Source of the DNA: Myxococcota bacterium
Lineage (GTDB): Bacteria; Myxococcota_A; UBA9160; UBA4427
Length of the DNA stretch: 64,000 bases
Direction: 5' to 3'
Assembly: GCA_041389495.1 (NCBI GenBank)
Contig: JAWKRT010000001.1
Span: forward strand, 496,001 to 560,000
In this document: positions 1 to 8,611 of the stretch, piece by piece
Layout of the letters: each line of letters begins with the position of its first letter
How positions within the stretch are numbered: position 1 is the first letter of the stretch
Notes under the pieces: generated by a model
Databases searched by the model: none
What the model was told of the DNA's origin: nothing
Seen by the model: the letters and a program-made list of their open reading frames with translations, nothing else
Made by a program: the position numbers and the translations under genes

Positions 1-140
1 TCGTAGTAGGCGGTGAGCTCTTCGGCGGTGGGCATCGGGTCGACCCACTCGAGGCCGCACGAGCGGCAGCGGACGACGTCGCGGCCTTCCTTCGCGAAGA
101 GCGCGCGCGGCGCCGTCGCGCCGCACAGCATGCACGCCAT
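1..140 (-). CDS. Class I SAM-dependent methyltransferase, N-terminal fragment (runs off the left edge)
   Basis: Reading leftwards from an ATG at 140, the first 46 codons show a zinc-ribbon-like start, MACMLCGA, then RCRSCGLEWVDPMPTAEEL and a YY pair. This CxxC...CxxCG(L)xW...P.P..EEL..YY layout is the usual N-terminus of a large family of small-molecule or sugar methyltransferases with a Methyltransf_23-type catalytic domain. The catalytic part lies outside the window, so substrate and reaction cannot be judged. A second in-frame ATG lies at 131. It lies upstream of, and is co-directional with, the membrane protein gene that starts at 2518, so the minus-strand genes here may form one envelope/glycan group. 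Confidence 0.6.
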   Translation of the reverse strand, partial: MACMLCGATAPRALFAKEGRDVVRCRSCGLEWVDPMPTAEELTAYY

Positions 141-181
141 GGCGCGAGGAGGTAGCACAGCGCCGCTCGCGGGAGACGCGC

Positions 182-2518
182 TCATTCGCGCGCTTCCGCG
201 CCGCACGGCGCGATCGGCGCCGCGCGCAGCATCGCCTTCTCGATCAGCCGGCCGATCTCCGTCTCCTCGCCCGCGCGCTCGACGGCGACCGCGCGGCGGA
301 GCGGCGCGACGGGGAGAGGGGCGATGCCGTCGTCGCGCCGCTGCACGAGGTCGATGCAGAGCGCGTACTCGCCGGCGCGCCGCGGCGCCTCGAGGAACAC
401 GAGCAGCGCCTGCTCGGCGTGCGCGGCCACGTCCTGGTCGATCGGCGCGAGCTTCGTGACGGCGGGCGCGTCGCCCGCGCCCGTCGGCGCGAACGTGTAC
501 CGGGCCTGCACGAGCCCGCGCGGGTCGAGGTCGAAGCCCGGCCACGCGACGTCGCTGTCGTTGCGCACGCGCAGCCACGTGTCGTAGAGCCCGCTCGCCG
601 CCTGCCGCGGCGCGATGCGCCCGTCGATCGCGCCCGCCGGCGCGGGGAGCGCGAGCGGCGTGCGCGGGAGCCCCGCGAGCGTCGTCGGCCGCGGCTCCGT
701 CGCGAGCAGCGCCTCCATCGCGCCTCCGCCCGTCTGCCAGCCGTCGACCTCGTAGAGCACCGTGTGCGCGTCGCGGTGGAGCGCGCGCACGTCGCGCTTG
801 CGCTCGGCCGCGAGCCACGCGCGGCGCTCGAGCGGGCTCGCGCGGTCGAGGTCGACGAGCACCCAGCGCAGGCGCGTCAGGTCGGCGAGCGCGTCGAGCG
901 CGCCGCGGTCGGGCAGGCGCGCGCCGATGCGCTGCAGGAAGCGGTAGGTCGGCGGCCGGTGCCCCGTGTAGCCGTTCAGCACGGGGCGCCAGTGCAGCGT
1001 GCTCATCAGCACCGCGCGCGAGCCGTACTCGATGTTCGCGTGCCCGACGGGCCACGGGATCTCGAGCAGCGCTCCGCCCTCGGCGAGCGAGGGGAGGGCG
1101 GGGAGCGCACGCACCGGGCCGTAGCGGGCGGCGACGAGCGCGGGGTCGCCCCACGCGGGCACCGTCGGGATCGCGAACCACGCGAACGTCGCCGCGCTCG
1201 CGAGCGCGACGGCGGCGCGCGCGCCGATGCGCGCGGCCGCGCTCGCGCCCGTGCGCATCGGCGCGAGCGCGCGCGCGACGCGCGCGTCGATCGCGGCGAC
1301 GCCCGCGCCGGCGAGCATCGGCAATGCGACGCACGCGAGGATGCCCCAGCGCGGCGGGCCGCGGAGCAGCGAGAAGCCGGGGATCACCTCGCCGAGCAGC
1401 ATCGACGGCAGCGGGACGCGCACGCCGGCGACCTCGAGCGAGCCGCCGATCATCATCACGAACGACGTCGCGACGATGCCGACGAGCGCGAGCGCGGTCG
1501 CGAACAGGCGCGGTGCGTGCGCGCGCGCGCGGAGCGCCGAGACGGCGCCGACGACGGCGAGCAGCGCGACGCCCCACGGCGTCCAGTAGCTCGCGGGCTC
1601 GTTCGCGAGCCGCCAGTGCGCGGGCCAGTGCGGCCAGCGCGGCGCGACGATCGAGAAGGCGCCCCCGATGCCGAGCGAGAAGGACGGGTCGTACTGCGAC
1701 GCGAGGTCGGCGCTCGCCTGGCGCGCGAGATACGGGAGCGCGGACAGGACGAGCAGCAGGTAGCCGGGAGCGACCGCCGCGGCGAGCGCGGCGACGTCGC
1801 GCAGCCGCGGCCGGTGCACGCACGCGACGAGCGCGACGAGCACCGCGCAGCTGAGCGACAGGAAGTAGGCGAGGTAGAACGACGAGAGCAGCTGCAGCGC
1901 GACGGCCAGGCCGAGCAGCGCGTGGTGGCGCGCGCGCGCCTCGCCGAGCAGGCCGCGCACGACGCCCGTCCACACGAAGGGCAGGAGCTGCACGCTCGAG
2001 AGCTGGAGGTGCGACAGCTCCGTCACGCGCCACGGCATGCCGAGCGCGAACGCGGCCGCGACGAGCGCGGCCCACGTCGAGCCCGTCATCCAGCGCACGG
2101 CGAACGCGGTCGTCGCCATGAGCAGCGCGGTCGAGAGCGCGAGTGCAGCCTGGTGGAGGGCGACGGCCGAGTCGGTGAACGGCAGCACGGGCGCGAGCTG
2201 CGCGACGACGCCGAACAGGTGCTCGGAGCCCGCGAGCGTGTCGCGAGCGGGATGGTGGATGTTGGCGTCGAAGATCGAGCCGTCGACGAGCGATGCGGGC
2301 CGCTCGGCCACCGCGTGCCGCACCCACGCGAGGATCCACGAGTTGAGGCGCGTGTCCGCGACCTCGTTCAGCAGCTGCCCGCCGTGCAGCGGCGCGAAGT
2401 CGACGAAGTGCGCGTCGAGGTGCGCGAGGATCGAGGCGTGGCGCAGGACGAAGAGCACGGCGAGCGCGAGCCCTCCGAGCCACGGCCCCGCGCGACGGAT
2501 GCCTGCACGCCCGGGCAC
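182..2518 (-). CDS. Polytopic membrane protein with C-terminal extracytoplasmic domain (YfhO / GT-C-like)
   Basis: About 778 residues. The start is taken as GTG at 2518, eight bases after the stop of the upstream sulfatase-like gene; the longer in-frame extension upstream only shadows that gene. The first 560 or so residues hold ten or more hydrophobic segments, beginning with WLGGLALAVLFVL. A large first loop contains FDANIHHPARDTLAG, a pattern seen in YfhO-like and other GT-C-fold membrane proteins, where an acidic residue in the first loop is catalytic. The last 200 residues are soluble and beta-rich (for example WLRVRNDSDVAWPGFDL). The likely role is transfer or modification of a sugar or lipid-linked group on the outer face of the inner membrane. 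No specific substrate can be assigned. Confidence 0.6.
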   Translation of the reverse strand: MPGRAGIRRAGPWLGGLALAVLFVLRHASILAHLDAHFVDFAPLHGGQLLNEVADTRLNSWILAWVRHAVAERPASLVDGSIFDANIHHPARDTLAGSEHLFGVVAQLAPVLPFTDSAVALHQAALALSTALLMATTAFAVRWMTGSTWAALVAAAFALGMPWRVTELSHLQLSSVQLLPFVWTGVVRGLLGEARARHHALLGLAVALQLLSSFYLAYFLSLSCAVLVALVACVHRPRLRDVAALAAAVAPGYLLLVLSALPYLARQASADLASQYDPSFSLGIGGAFSIVAPRWPHWPAHWRLANEPASYWTPWGVALLAVVGAVSALRARAHAPRLFATALALVGIVATSFVMMIGGSLEVAGVRVPLPSMLLGEVIPGFSLLRGPPRWGILACVALPMLAGAGVAAIDARVARALAPMRTGASAAARIGARAAVALASAATFAWFAIPTVPAWGDPALVAARYGPVRALPALPSLAEGGALLEIPWPVGHANIEYGSRAVLMSTLHWRPVLNGYTGHRPPTYRFLQRIGARLPDRGALDALADLTRLRWVLVDLDRASPLERRAWLAAERKRDVRALHRDAHTVLYEVDGWQTGGGAMEALLATEPRPTTLAGLPRTPLALPAPAGAIDGRIAPRQAASGLYDTWLRVRNDSDVAWPGFDLDPRGLVQARYTFAPTGAGDAPAVTKLAPIDQDVAAHAEQALLVFLEAPRRAGEYALCIDLVQRRDDGIAPLPVAPLRRAVAVERAGEETEIGRLIEKAMLRAAPIAPCGAEARE

Positions 2519-2523
2519 GCGCG

Positions 2524-3915
2524 CTACTCGACGTAGCCGAGCTCGCGCAGGCGCTGCTCCGCCTCGGGGCTCATGCGGCGCGAGCGATCGACCTCGGGAG
2601 CGACGAGCGTCGAGCGCAGCGCGCGGATGCGCTCGTCGAGCGCGGCGGTCTCGGGGGCGTCGTCGAGCGGCGACGCCTCGCGCGGGTCGTCCTCGATGCG
2701 GAAGAGCGAGCGCGCGCCCTCGCTCGACGCGATCAGCTTCCACGGCCAGCGCACGCCCGCGACGAGGTCGCGCTGCATCCGCTCGCCGCCGAGCTTCACG
2801 AAGAGCTGGCTCGGGAACTCCTCGGCGAGCGCGAGGTCGCGCGCACCGACGGGAACGCCGCTCGTGTCGGCGGGGAGCGCGATGCCGAGCTCGTCGGCGA
2901 TCCAGCGCATCGGGTCCACCGTCGACACGACGGCGCTCTCGCGCTCGCCCGCCCGGCGGTGGCCCGGGTACTTCACGATCAGCGGGACGTGCACGAGCTC
3001 CTCCCACAGCCACGCGCCGTGCCCGATGTCGCCGTGCTCGCCGAAGAGCTCGCCGTGGTCGGCGATCACGACGATCATCGCGTCCTCGTAGCGCCCGGCC
3101 GCGCGCAGGCCGTCGAGCAGGCGGCCGATGTGGCGGTCCATGTACTCGATCTCGCCGTCGTAGAGGTCGAGCATCCGGCGCTGCTGCGCGGGCGTCGTCT
3201 CGGCACCCGCGAGCAGCTCGCCGAGCGACGGGATCGCGACGTCCGGGCCACTCTTCGCATAGCGATCGAACGGCGGCTGCGGCTCGTACGGCCAGTGCGG
3301 GTCGAAGTAGTTGACGAGCAGGTGGAGCGGCTCGTCGCGCTCGAGCGTCGCCATCCAGCGCAGCGCGCGGCTCGTGATCGCGGCGGCCGGGATCGCGCGG
3401 TTGTTCTCCGCGTCGCGCACCTCGTAGCCCTGCAGCAGGCCGAACTCGGGCGAGAGCCAGCCCGCGCCCGCGAAGGCCGCCGTGCGCCAGCCGCGCTCGC
3501 GCAGGAGCTCCGCGAGCGTCACGGCCTCCTCGCGCAGGTGCGCGGGGTTGCTGCCGTTCGAGTCGGCGTCGGTGTCGGGCGTCATGTGCGCGCCGTGTGC
3601 CGTCGGGAACTGGCTCGTCAGGAGCGACGCGTGCGCGGGCAGCGTCCACGACGCGGTGCTCCAGGCGCGCTCGAAGACGACGCCGTCGCGCGCGAGCGCC
3701 TCGAGGTTCGGCGAGGTCGGGCGCGCGTGGCCGTAGACGCTCAGCCGATCGGCGCGCGTCGTGTCGGTGACGATCACGACGACGTCGCGCCGCGGCCGCG
3801 CATCGGTGCACGCGACGGCGATGGCGCCGCCGAGCGCGAGCGCGGCGACCGCCGCGAGGGCGAGCCGGGTGCGCGGCGTGCGATGCGGGGCGGGCGTGCG
3901 GGCGCGCGGGGGCAA
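2524..3915 (-). CDS. Sulfatase-like alkaline-phosphatase-superfamily lipoprotein
   Basis: About 463 residues from a TTG at 3915. The start is uncertain because there is no ATG or GTG near the signal sequence; the open frame runs further upstream but without coding character. A hydrophobic stretch ends in a lipobox-like IAVAC, so it is probably a lipoprotein. The fold is shown by VVVIVTDTTRADRLSVYG (first metal region), SWTLPAHASLLTS (nucleophile region) and VIADHGELFGEHG (metal ligands). The nucleophile position is Thr, not the Cys/Ser of formylglycine sulfatases, and the usual Arg is His. A phospho- or other group transferase/hydrolase is therefore as likely as a sulfatase. The end RELGYVE is typical of this family. 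It is followed after five bases by the membrane protein gene. Confidence 0.7.
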   Translation of the reverse strand: MPPRARTPAPHRTPRTRLALAAVAALALGGAIAVACTDARPRRDVVVIVTDTTRADRLSVYGHARPTSPNLEALARDGVVFERAWSTASWTLPAHASLLTSQFPTAHGAHMTPDTDADSNGSNPAHLREEAVTLAELLRERGWRTAAFAGAGWLSPEFGLLQGYEVRDAENNRAIPAAAITSRALRWMATLERDEPLHLLVNYFDPHWPYEPQPPFDRYAKSGPDVAIPSLGELLAGAETTPAQQRRMLDLYDGEIEYMDRHIGRLLDGLRAAGRYEDAMIVVIADHGELFGEHGDIGHGAWLWEELVHVPLIVKYPGHRRAGERESAVVSTVDPMRWIADELGIALPADTSGVPVGARDLALAEEFPSQLFVKLGGERMQRDLVAGVRWPWKLIASSEGARSLFRIEDDPREASPLDDAPETAALDERIRALRSTLVAPEVDRSRRMSPEAEQRLRELGYVE

Positions 3916-4261
3916 GGGCTCGCGGCTCTCCTCGTCGGTGCGGAGCGGACGCCGACGCGGTGCCCGCGCGGCGCCCTCGTCGTGCGGGCGGGCCCGGAGC
4001 GGTGCGGCGGCGGCGGAGTCTATCGCGCGCGGCGCATCGCGCGCGCGTCCGCGGCGCGCCTCCGGGTGGCCGCGCCCCTTCGGCGCGCGTTCCTGCGCGC
4101 GCGCTGCCGGCGCGTGTACCCTCGCGCGCTCGCGTGCGTCACCGCGCCCGCGCGCGGGCCACCCTCCGAAGGGCGCGGCGCCGCGCGCGCCGCGCGCCGC
4201 GCGGCGAGTACCGGCCGAGCGCGGAGCGCTCGGCGAACGGGGAAGGCGGCAGGTGGCTCGC
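3916..4261. other. Divergent intergenic region between sulfatase-like and epimerase genes
   Basis: No convincing gene. On the minus strand TAGACT lies at 4022-4017, and on the plus strand TACCCT at 4117-4122 is followed by CGCGCG. Both fit the TANNNT-type -10 element seen elsewhere in the window, so this is probably a two-way promoter region. No terminator or clear operator palindrome was seen. Confidence 0.3.
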
Positions 4262-5305
4262 ATGAAGTGTCTCGTGACGGGAAGCTCGGGCCTGCTCGGC
4301 CACTGCCTCGTCGAGCGGCTCGAGGACCGCGGCGACGAGCTGCGCCTCGTCGACATCGTCCCGCCCGAGGGCCCGGGCCACCGCGGCGACCACGAGCTCG
4401 TGCTGTGCGACACCGCCGAGCCCGGCGCGCTCGACGCGCTCGCGCGCGGCTGCGACGTCGTCTACCACCTCGCCGCCGCGCAGCGCATGAAGCCGCAGTT
4501 CCAGTGGAGCGAGGAGCGCATCTTCCGCTCGAACCTCGAGTCGGTGCGCAACGTGCTCGGCGCCGCCGAGCGCGCGGGCGTGCCGAAGGTCGTGCACCTG
4601 TCGAGCTCGGGGATCTACGGCGTTCCGCGCACCGTCCCCGTCGGCGAAGACCACGTGCAGGCGCCGCTCGGACGCTACGGCGAATCCAAGATCGAGGCCG
4701 AGCGGTTGTGCGCCGAGGCCGTCGCGCGCGGTCTCGACGTGACGGCGCTGCGCCCGATGACGCTCTTCGGCCCGCGCATGACGGGCGTCTTCACGATCCT
4801 CTTCGAGTGGGTGCGGCGCGCGAAGCCCGTCTTCCTGCTCGGCTCGGGCCACAACCGCGTGCAGGGCGTGAGCGCGTGGGACGTCGCGGACGCCGCGATC
4901 GCCGCGGCGCTCTCGCCGCGCTCGAAGGGCGCGATGGTGAACGTCGGCGCCGAGCCGGGCGGCGTGCCGACCGTGCGCGAGTGGACCGAGAGCCTGATCG
5001 CGCACGCGGGGACGGGCTCGCCCGTCGTCTGCATCCCGGCCGCGCTGCTGCGCAACGCGGCGCGCGCGCTCGACGTGTTCGGCGTCTCGCCGATCGTGCC
5101 CGAGCACTACCTCCTCGCCGACTCCGACTTCGTGCTCGACATCCGCGCCGCGAAGGACGCGCTCGGCTGGGCGCCGAAGTACGACAACGCGCGCATGCTG
5201 GCCGAGGCCTACGACTGGTACGTTTCGCTGGGCGATGCGAAGCGGCCGCCGCAGCACGTCGTGCTGCGCATGCTGAACGCCGCGATGCCGAGCTTCGGAC
5301 GCTAG
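4262..5305 (+). CDS. NAD(P)-dependent epimerase/dehydratase (extended SDR)
   Basis: 347 residues. ATG at 4262 is preferred over an in-frame GTG at 4253 and follows the purine-rich GGAAGGCGGCAGG. The N-terminal Rossmann motif is TGSSGLLG (residues 6-13). The VVYHLAA segment and the active-site pair YGESK (Tyr/Lys) are in place, as is the later RPMTLFGPRM. This is the extended short-chain dehydrogenase layout used by sugar-nucleotide epimerases and 3-beta-hydroxysteroid dehydrogenase/isomerases. Its position among glycan-type genes makes a sugar-nucleotide substrate reasonable, but the residues do not settle this. It is followed after 40 bases by the next plus-strand gene. Confidence 0.78.
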   Translation: MKCLVTGSSGLLGHCLVERLEDRGDELRLVDIVPPEGPGHRGDHELVLCDTAEPGALDALARGCDVVYHLAAAQRMKPQFQWSEERIFRSNLESVRNVLGAAERAGVPKVVHLSSSGIYGVPRTVPVGEDHVQAPLGRYGESKIEAERLCAEAVARGLDVTALRPMTLFGPRMTGVFTILFEWVRRAKPVFLLGSGHNRVQGVSAWDVADAAIAAALSPRSKGAMVNVGAEPGGVPTVREWTESLIAHAGTGSPVVCIPAALLRNAARALDVFGVSPIVPEHYLLADSDFVLDIRAAKDALGWAPKYDNARMLAEAYDWYVSLGDAKRPPQHVVLRMLNAAMPSFGR

Positions 5306-5345
5306 GCGGCCCCGCGCGGCGCCGGCCGCCGACGGAGGGCCCGCC

Positions 5346-7010
5346 GTGGCGCGCCTCGGATCGAGCTTCCTCGTCGCGGCGGCGCTGCTCGTCTCGCCGC
5401 TCCTCGTGTTCCTGCGCTTCCACGGCGCCTCGCTCGTCTCCGGTCACGCGCTCGCGCTCGCGGGCGCACTGCTCGCGGCGGCCGCCGTGGCCGCGCTCGC
5501 GGCCGAGGCGCGCGGCGCGGCGTCGCGCGCGGTCGTCTTCGGCGCGCTCGCCGCGCTCTTCGCCGAGTGGCAGTCGCAGTCGGCGCTGCCCGTCGCGGCG
5601 GTGGCGGCGGCCGGGCTCGCGGGCGGCGCGGCCGCGTTCGCGCTGCGGCGCCAGTGGAGCGCGGCGGGCGCGGTCGCTGCGGCCTTCCTCGCCGCGAGCG
5701 CACTGCTGCCCGTGGGCGGCGGAGCGCCGCGCGTGGGCGCCGAAGGGCGGGGAGCAGAGGGTGCGCGCGCGGGCGTCGAGCGCGTCCGCGACGCGGGGGC
5801 GGCGCACGCGCGCGACGCGTCGCTCCCGCCGGTCCTCGTGCTCGTGCTCGACGAGCACGCGGGCGTCGAGGCCATCCCCGCCGAGTTCGACCCGGGCGCG
5901 CACAGAGCGCGCGAGCTGCGCGACGCGTGGCTCGCGCGCGGGTTCCGCGTCTTCGGCCGCGCGTACAGCCGCTACTTCCTGAGCCGCGACTCGTTCTCGG
6001 CGATGTTCAACGACGGCGACCCGACGCGCGTGGCCGGCACGCAGCGGCGCGTCTTCCTCGGGCGCAACGCGCGCTTCGTCGAGCTCGCGCGGCGCGGCTA
6101 TGCGCTGCGCGTGATCCAGACCGACTACCTCGACCTCTGCGTCGAAGGCCGCGGCTTCGCGCTCGAGTCGTGCCGGACGTTCGCGCTCGAGTCGCCCGCG
6201 GCGCTCGACGGCGCGTCGCTCCCGCTCGCGGCGCGCGCGCGCCTGCTGGCGGGCCTCTTCGCGCGGCTCTCGTCGCGCCTTCCCGCGCCCGAGACGGCGC
6301 GCGTCGGCGCGCTCACCGGCATGGACGAGCTCGATGCGCTCGAGCGCGAGGTGACGCGGCTCGAGCCCGGCGTCGCGCTCGTCGCGCACGTGATGCTCCC
6401 GCACTTCCCCTATGCGTGGAACGCGCGCTGCGAGCTGGTCGGCGACCCGGCGCGCTGGGAGCACGGCGCGGCCTCGGACGGCGGGTTCGCGCACTTCTCC
6501 GAGGCGTCGCGCGCGCGGCGCTACCCGCCCTACCTCGCGCAGCTCGCGTGCACGCAGGCGCGCGTCGCGCGCGTGCTCGATGCGCTCGACGCGAACCCCG
6601 CGGCGCGCGGCGCGTGGGTGATCGCGCTCGGCGACCACGGCTCGCGCATCGCGTCGCGCCGGCCGTCGCCGCGCGAGGCGGAGGCGCTCACCGCCGACGA
6701 CCTGCGCGACGCGTTCGCGACCTTCTTCGCGGTGCGCAAGCCCGGGCACCCGGCGCTCTACGACCGCCGCCTCGTCCCGCTCGACGCGCTCGTGCCCGCG
6801 GCGCTCGCGCCGGGCGCGCTGCCCGACGACCCGAGCTGGGCGTCGCCGCCGCGCGTCGTGCTCTCGGACCTCGAGCGCGAGGTCGAGATCGCGCTGCCCG
6901 CGTTCGCCCGCCCGGAGCTCGCGGGTGACGAGGACGCCGGAGCGCGCGCGGCCGCCGGGAGCGAGGGTGCCGGACGCGGCGCGGTCGAGCTTTCGCGCGC
7001 CACGCCGTAG
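5346..7010 (+). CDS. Membrane-anchored sulfatase-like hydrolase/transferase
   Basis: 554 residues from GTG at 5346, with GGAGGG six bases upstream. The first 130 residues contain four or five hydrophobic segments. A soluble domain then begins at PPVLVLVLDEHAG, the usual first metal strand of the alkaline phosphatase superfamily. The nucleophile region reads YFLSRDSFSAMF, placing Ser where phosphoethanolamine and glycerophosphate transferases have Thr. Metal ligands include HVMLPHFPY and ALGDHGSRI. The membrane-plus-catalytic layout resembles enzymes that move or remove charged groups on envelope polymers. It overlaps no neighbour and sits between the epimerase and another sulfatase-like lipoprotein, so a shared envelope pathway is likely. 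Confidence 0.68.
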   Translation: MARLGSSFLVAAALLVSPLLVFLRFHGASLVSGHALALAGALLAAAAVAALAAEARGAASRAVVFGALAALFAEWQSQSALPVAAVAAAGLAGGAAAFALRRQWSAAGAVAAAFLAASALLPVGGGAPRVGAEGRGAEGARAGVERVRDAGAAHARDASLPPVLVLVLDEHAGVEAIPAEFDPGAHRARELRDAWLARGFRVFGRAYSRYFLSRDSFSAMFNDGDPTRVAGTQRRVFLGRNARFVELARRGYALRVIQTDYLDLCVEGRGFALESCRTFALESPAALDGASLPLAARARLLAGLFARLSSRLPAPETARVGALTGMDELDALEREVTRLEPGVALVAHVMLPHFPYAWNARCELVGDPARWEHGAASDGGFAHFSEASRARRYPPYLAQLACTQARVARVLDALDANPAARGAWVIALGDHGSRIASRRPSPREAEALTADDLRDAFATFFAVRKPGHPALYDRRLVPLDALVPAALAPGALPDDPSWASPPRVVLSDLEREVEIALPAFARPELAGDEDAGARAAAGSEGAGRGAVELSRATP

Positions 7011-7019
7011 ACTCGCGCG
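7008..7019 (+). promoter_or_regulatory. Candidate -10 element TAGACT followed by CGCGCG
   Basis: TAGACT at 7008-7013 begins on the stop codon of the upstream gene and lies 56 bases before the GTG at 7070. It shares the hexamer and GC-rich downstream block with other sites in the window. No clear -35 box is visible. Confidence 0.3.
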
Positions 7020-7069
7020 CTCGCGCCGGCCGTCGCCGGCGGCGACGTCGCAGGAGCGGAAGCGGGAGC

Positions 7070-8557
7070 GTGTCGTCGTCGCCGTCGATGGGAGAGGGCT
7101 CGCGGGACGCCGTGCGGAGCGCGCGCGGCGCAGCCGCGGCGCGTCCTCGCTCTCCGCGTCGCGGCCCGCTCGCGCGCGCGCTGCTCGCGCTGCTCGCCGC
7201 GGCGGTCGCGGGCGGCTGCGCGCGCTCCGCGCCGCCGGTGCCCGCGGTGCTCGTCGTGTCGATCGACACGCTCCGGCCCGACCACCTCGGCATCTACGGC
7301 TACGCGCGCGACACGTCGCCGCACATCGACGCCTACTTCGCGAACGGCGTGCGCTTCGATCGCGCCTACTCGACCGGCTCGCGCACGCCGCCGAGCGTGG
7401 CCAGCCTGCTGACGGGGCGACACCCGCAGCAGCACCGCGTGCGGCTCTTCTACCAGAAGCTCGACCGGCGCGTCCCCGCGATCCCCGACCTGTTGCCCGA
7501 CGCCTGGCAGGCGGCCGCCTTCGTCGGGAACGCCGTGCTCTCGAACGAGGCGATGGGGCTCGCGCCGCGCTTCGACCGCTACGAGGATCGCGTCGATCGT
7601 CCGGCGCTCTTCACGCAGAACGTCGAGCGCAGCGCGGGCCCGCTCACCGACGAAGCGATCGCGTGGCTCGAAGGCGAGCGCGACCCGGCGCGGCCGTTCT
7701 TCCTGTGGGTCCACTACATGGACCCGCACTCGCCCTACATCCCGCCCGACGACTGGCGCGCGCGAGGCTATGCGCACGACGCGCCGCAGATGGTCGACGT
7801 CGAGCGGCTCGCGCAGAACAACGTGCAGAAGGAGACGGCGGGCGATGCGGCGCAGGTCGACGCGCTCGTGTCCGTCGACGCCTACGACGAGGAGATCGCC
7901 TACACCGACCACCACATCGGGCGGCTGCTCGCGGCCTTCGACCGCGCCGCCGACGCGGACACGGCGCTCGCGATCCTCACGGCCGACCACGGCGAGAGCA
8001 TGCTCGAGCACCAGATCTACTTCACGCACGGCTACCAGGTGTACGACGAGATGGTGCGCATCCCGATGCTCGTGCGCGCGCCGGGCGTCGCGCCGGGCGC
8101 GAACGACCGGCTCGTCTCGCTCGTCGACGTGCTGCCGACGGTGCTCGGCTTCGCGCTCGTCGAGCCGCCGCACGGCCTCGACGGCGTCGACCTGCGGCAG
8201 CGCGGCGCCGACCCCGAGCGCACGGTGCTCGCCGAGACGACCTACGTCGACAGCCACTGGCGCGCGGCGTGGTCGGGCGACGAGAAGTGGCTGATGCAGG
8301 TCGACGTGAAGAGCGCCGAGCCCGTGGCCGGCTTCCGCTTCGACCTCGCGGCCGACCCGGGCGAGCTCGCGCCCGCGCCCTGGGACGAGACGGCCGCGCC
8401 CGCGCGCCGGCTGCGCGAGCTCGCCCTGCGCGACCCCGACCCCGCCGGCATCCCGAAGGAGCGCCGCGGCGGCCTCGAGGACGGCGCGCCCAACGCGCGG
8501 GCCGACCTGCTGCGCGGGCAGCTCGAGCAGCTCCGCGCGCTCGGCTACGTCGACTAG
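7070..8557 (+). CDS. Sulfatase-like alkaline-phosphatase-superfamily lipoprotein
   Basis: 495 residues. GTG at 7070 follows a run of GGAG-like purines; an in-frame ATG lies 18 bases later. A signal peptide ends in the lipobox VAGGC. The catalytic domain shows VLVVSIDTLRPDHLGIYG, SRTPPSVASLLTG, WVHYMDPHSPY and LTADHGESMLEH, so the metal ligands of the superfamily are present. As in the protein at 2524-3915, the formylglycine Cys/Ser position is Thr and the following Arg is missing, so sulfatase activity by the classical mechanism is doubtful. The C-terminus RALGYVD is typical of the family. It is convergent with the SDR gene at 8612. Confidence 0.72.
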   Translation: MSSSPSMGEGSRDAVRSARGAAAARPRSPRRGPLARALLALLAAAVAGGCARSAPPVPAVLVVSIDTLRPDHLGIYGYARDTSPHIDAYFANGVRFDRAYSTGSRTPPSVASLLTGRHPQQHRVRLFYQKLDRRVPAIPDLLPDAWQAAAFVGNAVLSNEAMGLAPRFDRYEDRVDRPALFTQNVERSAGPLTDEAIAWLEGERDPARPFFLWVHYMDPHSPYIPPDDWRARGYAHDAPQMVDVERLAQNNVQKETAGDAAQVDALVSVDAYDEEIAYTDHHIGRLLAAFDRAADADTALAILTADHGESMLEHQIYFTHGYQVYDEMVRIPMLVRAPGVAPGANDRLVSLVDVLPTVLGFALVEPPHGLDGVDLRQRGADPERTVLAETTYVDSHWRAAWSGDEKWLMQVDVKSAEPVAGFRFDLAADPGELAPAPWDETAAPARRLRELALRDPDPAGIPKERRGGLEDGAPNARADLLRGQLEQLRALGYVD

Positions 8558-8611
8558 CATCGAAGCGCGCGCCCGACGGGACCGCGCCCGACGGGGCCGC
8601 GCGCGACGCGC

